64,000 nucleotides of DNA from an uncultured Corynebacterium sp. (GTDB lineage: Bacteria > Actinomycetota > Actinomycetes > Mycobacteriales > Mycobacteriaceae). The position numbers and the translations under genes were made by a program. The notes below the pieces were generated by a model. That model did not search any database. It was not told the DNA's origin and saw nothing but the letters and a program-made list of their open reading frames with translations. The DNA lies in NCBI RefSeq assembly GCF_946998835.1, contig NZ_CAMQAZ010000009.1:1-64000 (forward strand). Direction: 5' to 3'. Below are positions 62,171 through 64,000 of the stretch, piece by piece. The stretch's first letter is position 1. Each line of letters begins with the position of its first letter.

Positions 62171-63490
62171 ATGACCTCCCCGAATAACTACCTCGCCGTT
62201 ATCAAAGTCGTCGGTGTCGGCGGCGGTGGCGTCAATGCTGTCAACCGCATGATCGAGGAGGGGCTGAAGGGTGTCGAATTTATCGCAGTCAACACTGACT
62301 CGCAGGCCCTGATGTTCTCCGACGCTGATGTCAAGCTCGACATTGGACGTGAGGCAACTCGTGGTCTGGGCGCAGGCGCTAACCCCGAGGTTGGTCGCAC
62401 TTCCGCGGAAGACCACAAGGATGAGATTGAAGAGACCCTCAAGGGCGCGGATATGGTCTTCGTTACCGCCGGTGAGGGTGGCGGAACTGGTACTGGTGCA
62501 GCTCCAGTTGTAGCGAGCATCGCAAAGAAGTCCGGTGCTCTGACGGTCGGTGTTGTTACCAAGCCGTTCGATTTCGAGGGCAAGCGTCGTGCACGCCAGG
62601 CTGCAGAGGGTATTGAAACCCTCAAGGAGGTCTGCGACACCCTTATCACCATTCCGAACCAGCGTCTGCTGCAGATTGGTGAGCAGGATCTGTCCATGAT
62701 GGACGCGTTCCGCTTTGCTGATGAGATTCTCTACAACGGTGTCCAGGGTATTACTGACCTGATTACCATCCCGGGCATGATTAACGTCGACTTCGCCGAC
62801 GTTCGCTCGGTTATGGCCGAGGCTGGCTCCGCACTGATGGGGGTCGGTTCCGCGCGGGGCGATGACCGCGTGATGAACGCAGCGACTCAGGCTATTAACT
62901 CCCCGCTGCTGGAGTCCACTATGGATGGCGCGCAGGGTGTTTTGATTTCCGTCGCCGGTGGCTCCGACCTCGGCCTGATGGAAGTCAATGCCGCCGCGTC
63001 CATCGTGGAGGAAAAGGCAGACCCGGATGCCAACATCATTTTCGGCACCATCATCGACGACAACCTCGGTGATGAAGTTCGCGTCACCGTGATCGCCACC
63101 GGATTTGAGCAGGGAAACGGCAATCCGCTGGATAAGCCTGCTGCAGGTGCTTCTGCGCGACCGGCTGCTCAGACCGCTGAGGACCGTCCGGCTGCTGAGC
63201 AGGCACCGCGCCAGGGTAGCGCATTGCCGGGCGGTGACAACCTCGGTGTTTCGGCTCCGCTTGAGGAGGAAGAGCGCCCGGTTGCCCAGCCACGCGAGCG
63301 CGAGGACCGCGACCGCTTTATTCCGCGCACCAACCCTAATGACGGTGGTCTGTTTACCGACAACCCGACGCCGCGTACACGGGACAGCCGTAACTACCGC
63401 GGTACCCATCGTTACGACGACCGTGACGAGCGCGACGACCGTCGTGGTGGATACCAGGCCTCCAACGACCTTCCGGAGTGGGGCTTCTAA
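62171..63490 (+). CDS. ftsZ: Cell division GTPase FtsZ
   Basis: 439 residues. The GTP-binding tubulin signature is GEGGGTGTGAAPVVA (about residues 104-118); GVGGGGVNAVNRMIEEG precedes it and the T7 synergy loop GMINVDFADVRSVM follows. The first about 315 residues are the conserved GTPase. The C-terminal linker is Arg/Asp/Pro-rich and about 110 residues long, ending in DLPEWGF, the likely docking peptide. It builds the Z ring. Confidence 0.97.
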   Translation: MTSPNNYLAVIKVVGVGGGGVNAVNRMIEEGLKGVEFIAVNTDSQALMFSDADVKLDIGREATRGLGAGANPEVGRTSAEDHKDEIEETLKGADMVFVTAGEGGGTGTGAAPVVASIAKKSGALTVGVVTKPFDFEGKRRARQAAEGIETLKEVCDTLITIPNQRLLQIGEQDLSMMDAFRFADEILYNGVQGITDLITIPGMINVDFADVRSVMAEAGSALMGVGSARGDDRVMNAATQAINSPLLESTMDGAQGVLISVAGGSDLGLMEVNAAASIVEEKADPDANIIFGTIIDDNLGDEVRVTVIATGFEQGNGNPLDKPAAGASARPAAQTAEDRPAAEQAPRQGSALPGGDNLGVSAPLEEEERPVAQPREREDRDRFIPRTNPNDGGLFTDNPTPRTRDSRNYRGTHRYDDRDERDDRRGGYQASNDLPEWGF

Positions 63491-63496
63491 TAACTC

Positions 63497-64000
63497 ATGA
63501 CTGAAGAATCCCGCCGCAGCCGAAAGATTCTGACGAATCGGCGCGGCGGGTTTTCGCTGCCACCATACGATTCCTTCAATCTCGGGGATCATGTCGGCGA
63601 TGACCCGTCCGCAGTCGAACGCAACCGCCAGCGTCTTGCCGATTCTCTGGGAATCGACCGCGCCCGCTTCGTTTATATGGAGCAGCTGCATACCAATACG
63701 GTTACTGTCGTCAACGAACCTCACCCGGAGCCCGTTGCCGCGACAGATGCCATCGTCACCACAACGCCGGGACTCGCGCTGGTAGTTCTTGTCGCCGATT
63801 GCGTTCCCGTCTTGCTTTCCGACGATCACGCGGGTGTCGCTGCTGCGGTACACGCGGGGCGGACCGGAGCTCGCAACGGCATCGTGCGTAAATCTGTCGA
63901 GAAAATGATTGAACTCGGAGCCAAGCCCGAAAACATCCATGTGCTGCTGGGTGCTGCCGCATCTGGTCGAAACTATGAGGTGCCAGAGTCGATGGCCGAT
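63497..64000 (+). CDS. pgeF: PgeF (YfiH/LACC1) family protein, partial
   Basis: The first 168 codons are present and the gene runs off the right edge. It starts with an ATG six bases after the ftsZ stop. Residues RRGGFSLPPYDSFNLGDHVGDD, MEQLHTNTV, LVADCVPVLLSDDHAGVAAAVHAGRTG and GAAASGRNYEVPESM contain the two His and the Cys of the multicopper-oxidase-like fold. The family is now known for purine nucleoside phosphorylase/deaminase activity and for editing of peptidoglycan precursors (PgeF). The latter would suit the dcw position. Confidence 0.9.
   Translation, partial: MTEESRRSRKILTNRRGGFSLPPYDSFNLGDHVGDDPSAVERNRQRLADSLGIDRARFVYMEQLHTNTVTVVNEPHPEPVAATDAIVTTTPGLALVVLVADCVPVLLSDDHAGVAAAVHAGRTGARNGIVRKSVEKMIELGAKPENIHVLLGAAASGRNYEVPESMAD

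Noticed and set aside
62138..63940. 600-codon open frame on the minus strand
   Set aside because: Antisense to ftsZ and the start of pgeF; both plus-strand genes are certain.

Overview
The window is a chromosomal segment of a Corynebacterium (high-GC Gram-positive, Mycobacteriales). Three things point there. The gene order matches the conserved corynebacterial/mycobacterial backbone: sucB-pepA-ilvE, cobS-cobT-cobU-DUF3043-erpA-asnB(ltsA), ctaC-ctaF, qcrB-qcrA-qcrC-ctaE-trpD, nlpC-pimB-glk, aroG-pknL, idsA/mptA, metF, and mraZ-rsmH-ftsL-ftsI-murE-murF-mraY-murD-ftsW-murG-murC-ftsQ-ftsZ-pgeF. It carries actinobacterial-only families (DUF3040, DUF3043, SAV_6107 HEPN, LppM, PknL and its Rv2175c-type partner, MptA, PimB'). 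It also has the fused actinobacterial bcc-aa3 oxidase genes. The species cannot be fixed from sequence reading alone.

Layout. 1-3.2 kb: start of sucB, pepA and the divergent ilvE. 3.3-5.5 kb: a secreted, membrane-anchored VWA protein. 5.5-10.9 kb: nucleotide-loop B12 genes cobU-cobT-cobS behind a DUF3043 gene that carries a frameshift, then erpA. This block is bracketed by two inverted copies of a dispersed intergenic repeat and contains a candidate small RNA. 10.9-21.5 kb: asnB/ltsA and the respiratory cluster (ctaC-ctaF; qcrCAB-ctaE on the other strand), with an ABC-F ATPase between them. 22-27.3 kb: trpD, a DEDDh/GIY-YIG nuclease and two NlpC/P60 cell-wall hydrolases, the first behind a c-di-AMP (ydaO-type) riboswitch and GTAAC boxes resembling MtrA sites. 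27.4-35.4 kb: pimB', glucokinase, acyltransferase, exoribonuclease, DAHP synthase, PknL and its DNA-binding partner; several of these look leaderless. 35.5-41 kb: a minus-strand isoprenoid run idsA-crtI-mptA-crtB, in which carotenoid genes are interleaved with a lipoglycan mannosyltransferase. 41-44.7 kb: metF, lppM, a GNAT protein, a HEPN protein behind a consensus SOS box, and DUF3040. 44.8-45.3 kb: an internally deleted insertion sequence with both ends intact. 45.4-64 kb: the dcw division and cell-wall cluster, preceded by repeats and a textbook MraZ operator and ending inside pgeF.

How the genes work together. Most of the window builds, remodels or energises the envelope: peptidoglycan precursors and the divisome (dcw), peptide amidation (LtsA), hydrolases (NlpC/P60), PIM/LM/LAM mannolipids (PimB', MptA), PASTA-kinase signalling (PknL) and the bcc-aa3 supercomplex. 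No tRNA, rRNA, prophage or CRISPR array was seen. The observations most worth a second look are the unassigned promoter-structure-terminator unit at 5782-5978, the inverted repeat pair around the cob block, the possible attenuator between mraZ and rsmH, the SOS box in front of the HEPN gene, the IS deletion derivative, and the DUF3043 frameshift.
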